Source of the DNA: Cutibacterium modestum
GTDB taxonomy: Bacteria > Actinomycetota > Actinomycetes > Propionibacteriales > Propionibacteriaceae
DNA: 64,000 nt
Direction of reading: 5' to 3'
Assembly: GCF_008326345.1 (NCBI RefSeq)
Contig: NZ_BJEN01000002.1
Coordinates: forward strand, 124,001 to 188,000
Shown: positions 44,840 through 54,340 of the stretch, piece by piece
How the letters are laid out: each line of letters starts with the position of its first letter
How positions within the stretch are numbered: position 1 is the stretch's first letter
The notes under the pieces: model-generated
What the model was told of the DNA's origin: nothing
The model's database searches: none
The model's input: the letters and a program-made list of their open reading frames with translations, nothing else
Translations under genes and position numbers: made by a program

Positions 44840-44963
44840 GGCATCCACTGTGCTGTCCAGGCCCCTCGTCGCACATCGTGCTGGCGGTCGAATCGGAGTG
44901 TCCTCCCGTAGTAGGAGGATGGCAATGCCACAGGATTGGTCCCGATGAACATGGGAGGCGCCG

Positions 44964-45773
44964 ATGAGGATTAGTGATTACTTCGGGCTGTGGGAGAACG
45001 ATAGGAGATCGGACCCCGCGCGCAGATCTTTGGAACAGGAAAAGGCGTTTTGGCATGGGCACGCAGCGGTCTACGACCAGCACGCAGGTTTGACGTGCAG
45101 TTCCCTGGCTCAGGTCGGCGCTGTGACCAGTATCGTCGAACCTGAGTCATCAATCCTTGACGTTGGCGGCGGAACCGGACGGTTCGCGATTCCGCTGGCA
45201 CAACGCGGCTGCCGTGTGACTGTCGTAGACCGCTCAGAGGACATGCTCCGTGTGCTTTCGGAGAATGCTGAAATCGAGGAAGTCAAGATCGAGACGATCC
45301 AGGGGCAATGGCCCATGGACACAGGAAAGGTTTTCGACACCGTTCTCGCTGCGTGGTCCTTGTACTGGAATCTCGATCTGGCGGCGTCCTTGCGGGCATT
45401 GGTTCGGCAGGCTCGACGGCACGTCATCATTATTGACACCACTGGATTACCGACGGCCTGGGATCATGCCCTCGCAGCAGCACAGGGAGAAAAGGTCAGT
45501 GTTTCACAAGCTCGTCATTTACTATTTGCGGGCGGTCTCGCGCAATTGGGGATTCCGGCAGAAATTAGAATTCTTGAGGAATATCGAGTTGTTTCTGAAG
45601 ATGAATTATACCGTGAGGTTCAGACTCGAGAAGGTGATTTTCCCGAGGCGACCAGGATAATGGATTCCTATGCAATTAAATTCCCTCGTGGATGGAGGTG
45701 TAGACGCACAATTGGTCTGGTGCATGTAGATACGAAGGGCCTTGTGAGGGTCGTGCCCGACATGCCTGTGTGA
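44964..45773 (+). CDS. SAM-dependent class I methyltransferase
   Basis: Protein of 269 residues. The SAM-binding motif I is SSILDVGGGTGRFAIPL, followed by the acidic residue of motif II in TVVDRSEDMLRVL, and a motif IV-like LAAWSLYWNLD. Substrate unknown. It lies just upstream of the cobalamin riboswitch and B12 importer on the same strand, which may be coincidence, or a corrinoid-linked methyltransferase transcribed separately. Its own leader contains a hairpin (TCCTCC 44901-44906 / GGAGGA 44914-44919). The 3' part of the gene is visibly more A+T-rich than its neighbours. Confidence 0.78.
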   Translation: MRISDYFGLWENDRRSDPARRSLEQEKAFWHGHAAVYDQHAGLTCSSLAQVGAVTSIVEPESSILDVGGGTGRFAIPLAQRGCRVTVVDRSEDMLRVLSENAEIEEVKIETIQGQWPMDTGKVFDTVLAAWSLYWNLDLAASLRALVRQARRHVIIIDTTGLPTAWDHALAAAQGEKVSVSQARHLLFAGGLAQLGIPAEIRILEEYRVVSEDELYREVQTREGDFPEATRIMDSYAIKFPRGWRCRRTIGLVHVDTKGLVRVVPDMPV

Positions 45774-45814
45774 CGGGAGTGTTGATCAGTTTAAGGTCTT
45801 TATTGATAGGATAT

Positions 45815-45970
45815 GTGTATCGGTAACCCAAATGGGTGTGAGGGAACTCCGGTGTGATTCCGGGGCTGACGCGCAGCGGTGACGGTGACCGTCTCAGCGC
45901 ATGCCACTGGGCCAGTGAGACCTGGGAAGGTGCTGAAACGGGTTGAACCCCAGTCCGAAGATCTGCCGAT
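45815..45970 (+). ncRNA. Cobalamin riboswitch
   Basis: The sequence holds the aptamer core in order: GGGAACTCCGGTG near 45842-45854, TTCCGGGGCTGACGCGC near 45858-45874, GCCACTGG near 45903, GGGAAGGTG near 45924-45932, and the 3' B12-box version AGTCCGAAGATCTGCC near 45952-45967. It precedes the ABC importer gene by about 100 nt, which leaves room for an expression platform. Binding of adenosylcobalamin would shut off the importer genes when B12 is abundant. A promoter must lie in 45774-45815. Confidence 0.88.
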
Positions 45971-46076
45971 GAAAATCCACTCGACACAAGCTCGCGTCAT
46001 GGCTTTTGGTTGGAAACCCTTACGTGGGGCCCATCTGTGACCGTTGGCGTGAGAACGGAACGGAAGGACCATTGCG

Positions 46077-47087
46077 ATGGCGCGAAGGTACACGCGGAGG
46101 GTCGCTCTTGTCACTGCATTAGTAATTCCTGTCTCATTTATGGCTGGTTGTGGGAGCGCCGTCACGGAGCAGAACGCCTCGACGGCGTCGTCCTACGCAA
46201 CCGGTTCGAAGGCCGGGCACACGTCATACCCGCTGACGGTGGAGAGCTGTGGGGTGAAGCAGACGTTCGATTCCGCCCCGAAACGCGCAGTGACATTGAC
46301 GTCGACGGCGACTGAGACGATGCTCGAGCTAGGGCTGGAGAAGAGCATGGTCGGGACGGCATACCAACGCACTCGCCCCATCGGTGCTCAATACAAGAAG
46401 GCGTACAACTCGGTGCCGGTTTTGGCCGTTGGGCAGCCCTCCATGGAGAAGCTTTTGTCTGTAAACCCTGATTTCGTATATTCCGGGTACCCGGACGGTT
46501 TCTCAAAGAGCAACGGTCATACCCGGGAAGACCTACAGAAGATGGGGATCAAGACGCATCTCAGCCCTGTGGGATGCACCAATGAGGTCAAGACCTTGGA
46601 TGATGAGACCAAAGAGATCAGGACCATCGGCCAGATCTTCGATGTGAATGACCGAGCTGAGGCATCGATTCGGAAGTTCAACGACAAGGTCAATGCCGTC
46701 AAGGAGTCCGTGAAGGGGAAGGAGCGCCCCAAGGTGTTCCTCTACAACTCAGGTGAGGACGCCCCAACGACCGTTGGTGGGTGGGCCTATGCATCGGTGA
46801 TGATCGATGCGGCGGGAGGTGAGAACATCTTCGCCAATGAGCCGCTGCGGTGGGGAAAGATGTCGTGGGAGCAGGTTGCAAGGGCTGATCCAGACCTGAT
46901 TCTGATTTACGACTACAAGACCCCGAGTGTCGATCAGAAGATCAAGACGTTGAAGTCAATTCCGGCACTGAAGGACACCAAGGCCGTCAAGAACAATGCT
47001 TTCCCGGTTATCAGTCTTTCGTTGGCACAGCCCGGCCCGCGTTCGGCTGAAGGTATCGAGCAGCTTGCCAAGCAGTTCCACGGCTGA
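46077..47087 (+). CDS. btuF: Cobalamin (corrinoid) ABC transporter substrate-binding lipoprotein
   Basis: Protein of 336 residues with signal peptide (about 1-24) and lipobox MAGC, so a lipid-anchored binding protein. The rest matches the helical-backbone family III binding fold (PF01497): RAVTLTSTATETMLELGLEKSM and, near the end, ADPDLILIYDYKT. The family includes BtuF, FecB and siderophore-binding proteins; the cobalamin riboswitch upstream argues for corrinoids. GGAAGGA lies about 10 nt before the start. It is the first gene of a binding protein-permease-ATPase operon. Confidence 0.85.
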   Translation: MARRYTRRVALVTALVIPVSFMAGCGSAVTEQNASTASSYATGSKAGHTSYPLTVESCGVKQTFDSAPKRAVTLTSTATETMLELGLEKSMVGTAYQRTRPIGAQYKKAYNSVPVLAVGQPSMEKLLSVNPDFVYSGYPDGFSKSNGHTREDLQKMGIKTHLSPVGCTNEVKTLDDETKEIRTIGQIFDVNDRAEASIRKFNDKVNAVKESVKGKERPKVFLYNSGEDAPTTVGGWAYASVMIDAAGGENIFANEPLRWGKMSWEQVARADPDLILIYDYKTPSVDQKIKTLKSIPALKDTKAVKNNAFPVISLSLAQPGPRSAEGIEQLAKQFHG

Positions 47088-48250
47088 TGATGAGTGCACG
47101 TGGTGGCAGTGATGAGTCATCCACGGCTGTGAAACGGCAGGACGAACTCGTTGCTGTCCTCAATGCTCTTCCATCCGAGTCGGGATCTGTCGGGGAAGGC
47201 AGGTGGCGTGGCGATTCGCATCGTGGGCACCTAGTCATAGTCTTGTCCGTACTGGCCGTCACTTTGATTCTTGTTTTGGGACTCGCGCTTTCAATTGGCT
47301 CGGTTCATGTTCCCTTCGTCCAAGTATGGAAGGTCGTTGCGCACCGGGCTCTGCCGGCAGGTGTCGTTACTGTTGATTGGACTTCGTCGATCGACAGGAT
47401 CGTTGCTGATGTTCGGCTTCCTCGTGTGCTTCTGGCGGCAGTCGCAGGGATGGCGCTGACTACTGTCGGCACGGTCGTGCAGGCGCTGCTTCGCAACCCA
47501 CTGGCGAGCCCCACGGTGCTCGGCGTGTCGTCAGGAGCTGCAACTGGAGCCATTACCGTCATGCGGTTTGGTCTGCTCCTCGGCGGTGCGGTCTCTTTCG
47601 GGTTGGCCGCGTTCGCAGGCGCGTTCCTGACACTTCTACTCGTCTTGGTGATCGCCAGACGGAGGCAAACCCTTTCTGCAGGCACGTTGGTTCTTACCGG
47701 CATGGCGGTTTCGGCCCTGTTGTCGGCGGTCAACAACTTCATGGTTCTGACCTCCCCGGATCCGCAATTGGCGTCGCAAGTCCTCTTTTGGAGTCTCGGA
47801 GGTTTCGGGGCCGCCAAGTGGGAGAACCTTCTTGTCCCCACTCTCGTTCTTGCTGTGGGAATGCTCTTCTGCCTGGCTGAGGCGTCAAATCTCAATCTCC
47901 TTCTTGGTGGGGAACAGACAGCGGGTTCCCTCGGTTTGGACGTTAATCGGTTCCGAACCTGGATGTTCGTTGTGGCGGCTGCAATTGTCGGTGTGACAGT
48001 TGCGGTGTGTGGCGTCATAGGCTTCGTCGGCCTGGTGATGCCACATATTACGAGGATGCTGGTTGGTGCAGATCACCGCCGAACTCTTCCCGTAGGACTG
48101 CTTCTGGGCGCGATTTTCACCGTGCTGGCGGATGTTGGGGCGCGGATGGCCATTGAGCCGCAGGAATTGCCGGTAGGTATTGTGACCGCGTTTATTGGGG
48201 CTCCATTCTTCCTGTTCCTGCTGCGACGCACCTTGGGGGAGACGTCATGA
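47087..48250 (+). CDS. btuC: Cobalamin ABC transporter permease (FecCD family)
   Basis: Protein of 387 residues. An unusually long N-terminal tail (about 50 residues, Ser/Arg/Glu-rich, cytoplasmic) precedes about nine to ten hydrophobic segments. Family features are VRLPRVLLAAVAGMALTTVG, the NPLASPTVLGVSSGAA motif, and GFVGLVMPHITRMLVGADHR, the ATPase-contact loop. The start shares one base with the btuF-like stop (TGATG), and the ATPase start overlaps its stop. It forms the membrane path for the corrinoid together with btuF and btuD. Confidence 0.88.
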   Translation: MMSARGGSDESSTAVKRQDELVAVLNALPSESGSVGEGRWRGDSHRGHLVIVLSVLAVTLILVLGLALSIGSVHVPFVQVWKVVAHRALPAGVVTVDWTSSIDRIVADVRLPRVLLAAVAGMALTTVGTVVQALLRNPLASPTVLGVSSGAATGAITVMRFGLLLGGAVSFGLAAFAGAFLTLLLVLVIARRRQTLSAGTLVLTGMAVSALLSAVNNFMVLTSPDPQLASQVLFWSLGGFGAAKWENLLVPTLVLAVGMLFCLAEASNLNLLLGGEQTAGSLGLDVNRFRTWMFVVAAAIVGVTVAVCGVIGFVGLVMPHITRMLVGADHRRTLPVGLLLGAIFTVLADVGARMAIEPQELPVGIVTAFIGAPFFLFLLRRTLGETS

Positions 48251-49017
48251 TTGTCAGTGGTGCAGAACTGGTGGTCGCGGGCTTGGGTGTCGATATCGAG
48301 GGGCGCCACATCGTCCAGGATGTCGACTTCGTCGCCCATCCCGGTCAGGTGGTGGGGATCCTCGGCCCCAATGGGAGTGGCAAGTCGACGATGCTGCGCT
48401 CAATCTTCCACTCGAGACGCCCTACGAAGGGGACAGTGACCGTCGATGGTGTCGATGTCTGGTCGCGAGACACGAAGTGGTCCTCCCAGCACATTTCGGT
48501 GGTTCTCCAAGAGACTTCCGCGGAGTTCCCGCTGACTTGCGGGGAAATCGTCAGGATGGGGAGGACACCTCACAAGAAGTCGTGGCGGTCGCTGAGTGAG
48601 GGCGACCTTGCGCTGTGCGGCGCAGCCATGGAGCTTATGGAGGTTGGAGATCTCGCGACGTCGACATTCTCACGGATTTCTGGAGGAGAACGGCAGCGGG
48701 TGACAATCGCGAGGGCGCTGGCGCAGCAAACCGGCCTGCTGATCATGGATGAACCGACGAACCACCTTGACATTCATCATCAACTCAAGGTGGTGGAGCT
48801 GTCGCGGCGCCTCAGGTCGACGGTGGTGGTGGCACTTCACGACATCAGTCTGGCGGCACGATTCTGCGACACCCTTGTACTGATGTCGAAGGGCAAATGT
48901 GTGGCAGCTGGTGCACCATCGGCCGTGCTGTCTCCGGGAATCCTGGACGACGTCTACAAAGTGTACACCCATCTCGGTCGACACCCGAGTGGCGCTGTTC
49001 AAGTAACCGTCTTGTGA
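48247..49017 (+). CDS. btuD: Cobalamin ABC transporter ATP-binding protein
   Basis: Protein of 256 residues. Walker A GPNGSGKST, signature RISGGERQRVTIARA, Walker B LLIMDEPTNHLD and H-loop ALHDISL are intact, with the FecE/BtuD-type long helical region. ATGA overlap with the permease gene. It powers corrinoid uptake in the riboswitch-controlled operon. After its stop a gap of 83 nt leads to the decayed dehydrogenase gene. Confidence 0.88.
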   Translation: MIVSGAELVVAGLGVDIEGRHIVQDVDFVAHPGQVVGILGPNGSGKSTMLRSIFHSRRPTKGTVTVDGVDVWSRDTKWSSQHISVVLQETSAEFPLTCGEIVRMGRTPHKKSWRSLSEGDLALCGAAMELMEVGDLATSTFSRISGGERQRVTIARALAQQTGLLIMDEPTNHLDIHHQLKVVELSRRLRSTVVVALHDISLAARFCDTLVLMSKGKCVAAGAPSAVLSPGILDDVYKVYTHLGRHPSGAVQVTVL

Positions 49018-49100
49018 TTGTCGGTGGTGCCGGCCGTGTTCCCCTCCCCGTGAACATCGAACTCCCTCAAAGCGTCGAGACCACGTCGTAGGGTTGATTT

Positions 49101-50560
49101 ATGACGACCAACGACCGTTCGCTCCCCCGATCTTCCAACCCAGTTGCTCATTGACGGGGAATGGGTGGGCGCTGAGGCGTCCCGCACCTTCGACGTCATC
49201 GATCCCGCTACCGAGAAACCCCTTGTCGCCGTCGCCGATGCTTCTGTTGACCAAGGCACCGATGCCCTTGACGCTGCTGTTCGTGCCCAGCGGTCCTGGG
49301 CCAATACCGCCCCGCGGGAGCGTGGTGAGATCCTGCGCAAGGCTTTCGAGCTCGTCACCGAGCGCAAGGACGACTTCGCCAAACTCATCACCCTCGAGAT
49401 GGGCAAGCCGCTGGCCGAGTCCTACGGAGAGGTCACTTATGGCTCCGAGTTTCTGCGCTGGTTCTCGGAGGAGGCGGTGCGCATCCGTGGTGATTACGGT
49501 CTGCTGCCGGAGGGCAAGATCCGCCAGTTGGTCACCAAGCGTCCCGTCGGTCCGTGCCTGTTTATTACGCCATGGAACTTCCCACTGGCCATGGCCACCC
49601 GCAAGATTGCCCCAGCCCTCGCTGCCGGCTGTACCGTGGTCATCCGCCCGGCCTCGGCCACCCCGCTGACCACCCTGCTCTTCGCTAAGACCCTCGTCGA
49701 CGCCGGTCTGCCCGCCGGAGTTGTCAACGTCATCACCGGTCGTGACCACGCCGTCACCGACGCCATCCTGGAGGACCCTCGACTGCGTAAGCTCTCCTTC
49801 ACCGGGTCTACTGGGGTGGGTGCAAACCTGCTGGGTAAGGCTGCTAAGCATGTGTTGCGCACCTCGATGGAGCTCGGTGGCAATGCCCCTTTCTTTTATC
49901 GTTTTTGACGACGCTGACCTTGATCAGGCCATCGTTGGGGCCAAGGGCGCCAAGATGCGCAATATGGGCGAGGCCTGCATTGCTGCGAACCGCTTTATCG
50001 TTCACGAGTCGGTGGCCGAGGAGTTCACCGACAAGATGGTGGAGATGATGTCCGGTCTGGTCGTCGGGGACGGGTTGGATGAAAGGTCCGAAGTTGGGCC
50101 CATGATCACCGAGCGTGACCGTGAGAAGGTTGACGGCCTGGTGCGTTTGGCTGTTGAGGCCGGTGCTACTGCGCGGTGTGGCGGTGAGATTCCTGAGGGT
50201 AAGGGTTGGTTCTACCCACCGACGGTGCTCTCCGGTGTGCCCGCCGATGCCGAGATCATGCAGACCGAGATCTTCGGACCGGTCGCCCCGATCACCACCT
50301 TCAGCACCGAGGAAGAGGCTCTGGCCATCGCCAACTCCGTCCCCGTCGGACTGGCCGGTTACGTTTTCACCGGCGACACCGCGCGAATCCTGCGGATGGG
50401 TCAGGAGCTGGAGACCGGCATGATCGGTGCCAATCTCGGTGTCTTTTCCAACGCAGCTGCCCCATTTGGCGGCGTCAAGGAGTCTGGTCTGGGTCGAGAA
50501 GGCTCCTACCAGGGCATTGAGGAATTCCTGGAGACGATCTACGTTGCTTTTCAGGCGTGA
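49101..50560 (+). pseudogene. gabD: Succinate-semialdehyde dehydrogenase-like gene with two frameshifts
   Basis: The N-terminus MTTNDRSL starts at an ATG (49101), then a C5 run (49124-49128) shifts the frame; with one C fewer the text reads LPDLPTQLLIDGEWVGAE, a convincing start. The main body follows (49144-49905: FITPWNFPLAMATRK, LSFTGSTGVGANL, the catalytic Glu in MELGGNAPF). A second shift lies near 49890: CCTTTC-TTTT-ATCG has four extra bases, after which IVFDDADLDQA and the catalytic Cys in GEACIAANRF continue to 50560. As written, no full-length enzyme is made. The C5 run could be phase-variable or a sequencing error, but two lesions suggest decay. The family oxidises succinate semialdehyde to succinate with NAD(P). 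Confidence 0.83.
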
Positions 50561-50604
50561 GTCAACGGACGTGATCTCGAGGGTGGGACGGTAGCGTCTG
50601 TCAG

Positions 50605-51891
50605 GTGGGCACCTCACGTCTCCGATGCATCGCCGCCGTCGTACTGACGGGATTGGCATCGGGGCTTATTGGTGGCCTTACGAGTGAAGTGTCCCACCTC
50701 CTTGAGTCCTGCGCCTTTGGCACACCTTTCTCTTCGTCGACGACGGGTGTCGGAAAGGTCGTCATGTGGCGACGACTTGCCGCGCCGATCGTGGGCGCTC
50801 TCATCGCGGGTTTGACGTGGTGGTGGCTGCGTCCTCGCCCGTCTGGGTCGATTACCTCAGTGCGACAAGCCGTCGACTCCGCGACGCGGCTACGCCCAAG
50901 CGAGACGATCGCTGACGCTCTTGCCCAGCTCGTCGTCGTCGGCTCCGGAAGCTCCCTAGGCCGAGAGGCGGCACCGCGCCAGATGGCCGCGTTGGCTGCC
51001 CAGGGACTGTCTGAGACCTTCGACGTCGATGCCGCCACCCGGCGGGTTCTGCTGGCCAGTGCTGCCGGGGCCGGCCTGGCCTCGGTCTACAACGTGCCCG
51101 CTGCTGGCGCGCTGTACGCCCTGGAACTGACGGTCCGCCCCAACCTTCACACCAAGCGGGGCTGGGGACAGGTGGGAATCGCCGTCATCATCTCGGCCCT
51201 ATCAACGGTGACGGCATGGTTGTTTAACCATGATCGGCCCATTTACTCCTCGCCGGCCGTCACAGTGACGGGTGCCGGCCTTGGCTGGGTGGTTCTTGTC
51301 GTCGCGGTGTCCACCCTGGTGGGAGCCGGGGTGGGGGTGCTCTTTGGGCAGATGAAACGTCGCGTTTCGGTGACCTCTCGACTGTGGTGGACGGTGCCGC
51401 TCGGATCAGTCGGAGTAACTGTCATCGCCCTGATGGCTCCTCAGGTGGTCGGGAACGGTCAGGTCATCGTCAATCTGGTGCTGGCTCACCCCGTCGCCCC
51501 GGTTACGTTGGCGATTCTGCTCGTCGGGAAAGTCCTCGCCACCACGGTGGCTCTGAGGTCGGGAGCAGCCGGTGGTCTGCTCACCCCGTCCCTGGCGTCC
51601 GGTGCCCTCGTCGGCACCCTCATTGCGGCAGCGGCGGGAATTGAGTCCCTTTCCCAAGCCGCAATGATGGCCATCGTGGGAGCCGGTTGTGTGCTGTCCA
51701 TGACACAGCGCGCGCCGCTGTTCGCGGCCGCCTTCGCCCTGGAGTTGACCCGTGCCGGGGCACTGGGCATTCCGGTCGTTGTCGTGGCGGTTCTGCTGGG
51801 GTGGGCTGGCTTCGTCCTCATCGACAAACGGGGACTGGGGATCCACGGCGGGATCGGTCGCGCTCCGGGGAATACATCAGATTCGCGATAG
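50605..51891 (+). CDS. ClC-family chloride channel/transporter
   Basis: Protein of 428 residues (GTG start at 50605) with about 10 hydrophobic segments. Selectivity-filter motifs are recognisable: GSGSSLGREAAPRQ, where the gating Glu is kept but the more usual GREGP reads GREAAP, and GAAGGLLTPSLASGALVG. Members exchange chloride for protons or conduct chloride, often for acid resistance. It precedes glycogen phosphorylase by 55 nt on the same strand with its own ribosome-binding site, so a common operon is possible but not shown. Confidence 0.85.
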   Translation: MGTSRLRCIAAVVLTGLASGLIGGLTSEVSHLLESCAFGTPFSSSTTGVGKVVMWRRLAAPIVGALIAGLTWWWLRPRPSGSITSVRQAVDSATRLRPSETIADALAQLVVVGSGSSLGREAAPRQMAALAAQGLSETFDVDAATRRVLLASAAGAGLASVYNVPAAGALYALELTVRPNLHTKRGWGQVGIAVIISALSTVTAWLFNHDRPIYSSPAVTVTGAGLGWVVLVVAVSTLVGAGVGVLFGQMKRRVSVTSRLWWTVPLGSVGVTVIALMAPQVVGNGQVIVNLVLAHPVAPVTLAILLVGKVLATTVALRSGAAGGLLTPSLASGALVGTLIAAAAGIESLSQAAMMAIVGAGCVLSMTQRAPLFAAAFALELTRAGALGIPVVVVAVLLGWAGFVLIDKRGLGIHGGIGRAPGNTSDSR

Positions 51892-51946
51892 TCTGACTTG
51901 GGCGTACCAGCCGCCGTGCGGCACCCCCCATATCCAAGGAAGGCAC

Positions 51947-54313
51947 ATGAGTCAGGACCTGGCTTCAGTAATCGCATTCCAGGTGCGATCGACCTCAGGA
52001 CGTTCCGTCACCGCGTCGACCCCCATGGAGGTGTGGCAGGGGCTGTCGGCCTCCGTCGTAGGCCGTATCGCAGATGACTGGCAGGCCACTGACGCAGCTT
52101 ACAAAGCCGGACGTCAGGAGCACTATTTCTCCGCTGAATTCCTGATGGGACGAGCCCTGCTCAATAACTTGTCGAACCTCGGACTGGTCGATGAGGCCCG
52201 TGGCGCCCTCGCCAGTTTCGGCATCGATCTGTCCCAGGTGCTTGAGCGGGAGCCCGACGCCGCTCTCGGTAACGGTGGTCTCGGACGTCTGGCTGCCTGT
52301 TTCCTCGACTCCTGCGCCACCCTGGAATTGCCTGTCACTGGTTACGGAATCCTCTACCGTTACGGCCTGTTCAAGCAGCTCTTCGACAACGGCTTCCAGA
52401 CCGAGCATCCCGACCCATGGATGGAGGAGGGCTACCCCTTCGTCATTCGCCGCGAAGAGCAGCAGCGCATCGTCCGCTACGCCGACATGTGGGTGCGTGC
52501 CATCCCCCATGACATGCCGATCACTGGTTATGGGACTTGCAACGTCGGCACGTTGCGGCTGTGGAAGGCTGAGCCGATGGAGCAGTTCGACTACCAAGCC
52601 TTCAACTCTCAGCACTTCACTGACGCCATTGTCGAGCGGGAGCGCACCTCCGATATCTCGCGCGTTCTTTACCCCAACGACACCACCTTTGAGGGCAAGG
52701 TGTTGCGGGTGCGTCAGCAGTATTTTTTCTGCTCGGCATCCCTACAGGAGATCGTCGACAACTACATCGAGCACCACGGCGAGGATCTCACCAACTTCGC
52801 CAGATACAACTCGATTCAGCTCAACGACACCCACCCGGTGCTGTCCATCCCCGAGCTCATGCGCATTCTCCTCGACGAGCATGGCATGGGTTGGGACGAG
52901 GCGTGGGAGGTCGTCACTCATACCTTCGCCTACACCAACCACACCGTGCTGGCTGAGGCCCTCGAGAAGTGGGAAATGCAGATTTTCGATCGACTGTTCC
53001 CGCGCATTTCCGAAATCGTCCGTGAGATTGACCGTCGTTTCCGCGAGGACATGAACAAGCGCGGTCTGGACGGCCAGACCATCGAGTACATGGCTCCGGT
53101 GAGTGGCAATCAGGTGCGGATGGCGTGGATCGCCTGCTACGCCTCCTACTCCATTAACGGTGTCGCCGCCTTACACACGGAGATCATCAAGCGCGAGACC
53201 CTCAGGGAGTGGCACGCTATCTGGCCGGAACGGTTTAACAATAAGACTAACGGCGTCACCCCGCGTCGCTGGCTCAACCAGTGCAACCCGCGATTGGCGT
53301 CCCTGCTAACCGAGGTCACCAGCTCTGACGCCTGGGTCAAGGACCTTTCAGTGCTCGCTGACTACACCGATTCTGTGGACGATTCGGTTTACGATCGCCT
53401 TAACGAGATCAAGCATGCCAACAAGGCTGACTTTGCGGCCTGGGTGGCCGAGCGTGAGGGTGTCGAGATTGATCCGGATGCCATTTTTGACGTTCAGATC
53501 AAGCGCCTGCACGAGTACAAGCGCCAGTTACTCAATGCCTTCTACATCCTTGACCTGTATTTCCGCATTAAGGGCGACCCGACCCTCGACGTTCCGAAGC
53601 GGGTTTTCGTCTTCGGCGCTAAGGCCGCTCCCGGCTACATCCGCGCTAAAGCGATCATCAAGTTCATCAGCGAGGTGGCGCGCCTGGTCAATAACGACGA
53701 GGGCATTGACGACCGGATCAAGGTCGTCTTCGTCCATAATTACAACGTTTCCCCGGCCGAGCACATCATCCCGGCGGCTGATGTTTCCGAGCAGATCTCG
53801 ATGGCTGGCAAGGAGGCCTCGGGTACCTCAAATATGAAGTTCATGATGAATGGCGCTCTCACCCTGGGTACCTTGGACGGGGCCAACGTCGAGATCCGCG
53901 ACGCCGTCGGTGACGATAACGCCTACATTTTTGGTGCCACCGAGGAGCAGTTGACCTCCCTCAAGCAGGATTATGACCCGCGCTGGCATTACGAGAATGT
54001 GTCGGGACTTAAGCGGGTTATTGATGCGCTGACCGACGGCACCCTCGACGACAATGGTTCCGGCTGGTTCCACGACTTGCGTCAAAGCCTTATGGAGCCT
54101 GGCTGGGAGGGGCCGGATGTCTACTATGTGCTGGGCGACTTCGAGTCGTACCGGGATGTCAAGGACAAGATGGCCGCCGATCATGCCGACGCCCATGGTT
54201 GGGCGCGCAAGACGTGGGTGAATATCACCAAGTCTGGCCGGTTCTCCTCGGATCGCACTATCCGTGACTACGCCGAGCAGGTGTGGAGGCTGGATCCCAC
54301 GCCGATCCGCTGA
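51947..54313 (+). CDS. glgP: Glycogen/maltodextrin phosphorylase
   Basis: Protein of 788 residues from the ATG at 51947 (AAGGAAGG upstream); an open frame further up overlaps the chloride-channel gene. The enzyme cleaves alpha-1,4-glucan with phosphate to glucose-1-phosphate. Clear landmarks are NGGLGRLAACFLDSCATL, QLNDTHPVLSIPELMR, VTPRRWLNQCNPRLA, and the PLP site GTSNMKFMMNGALTLGTL. Usual length (about 790-830). It feeds glycogen or maltodextrin carbon into glycolysis; phosphofructokinase lies about 1.2 kb downstream. Confidence 0.95.
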   Translation: MSQDLASVIAFQVRSTSGRSVTASTPMEVWQGLSASVVGRIADDWQATDAAYKAGRQEHYFSAEFLMGRALLNNLSNLGLVDEARGALASFGIDLSQVLEREPDAALGNGGLGRLAACFLDSCATLELPVTGYGILYRYGLFKQLFDNGFQTEHPDPWMEEGYPFVIRREEQQRIVRYADMWVRAIPHDMPITGYGTCNVGTLRLWKAEPMEQFDYQAFNSQHFTDAIVERERTSDISRVLYPNDTTFEGKVLRVRQQYFFCSASLQEIVDNYIEHHGEDLTNFARYNSIQLNDTHPVLSIPELMRILLDEHGMGWDEAWEVVTHTFAYTNHTVLAEALEKWEMQIFDRLFPRISEIVREIDRRFREDMNKRGLDGQTIEYMAPVSGNQVRMAWIACYASYSINGVAALHTEIIKRETLREWHAIWPERFNNKTNGVTPRRWLNQCNPRLASLLTEVTSSDAWVKDLSVLADYTDSVDDSVYDRLNEIKHANKADFAAWVAEREGVEIDPDAIFDVQIKRLHEYKRQLLNAFYILDLYFRIKGDPTLDVPKRVFVFGAKAAPGYIRAKAIIKFISEVARLVNNDEGIDDRIKVVFVHNYNVSPAEHIIPAADVSEQISMAGKEASGTSNMKFMMNGALTLGTLDGANVEIRDAVGDDNAYIFGATEEQLTSLKQDYDPRWHYENVSGLKRVIDALTDGTLDDNGSGWFHDLRQSLMEPGWEGPDVYYVLGDFESYRDVKDKMAADHADAHGWARKTWVNITKSGRFSSDRTIRDYAEQVWRLDPTPIR

Positions 54314-54340
54314 GAAGCGTCGTCTCGCCCAGGTTGCCCG

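Noticed and set aside
44901-44919. Hairpin TCCTCC/GGAGGA ahead of the methyltransferase as a second riboswitch or attenuator
   Set aside because: A six-pair stem alone, with no aptamer core, is insufficient.
51752-51946. Extension of glycogen phosphorylase into the chloride-channel gene
   Set aside because: There is a strong ribosome-binding site before 51947, where the family N-terminus begins.
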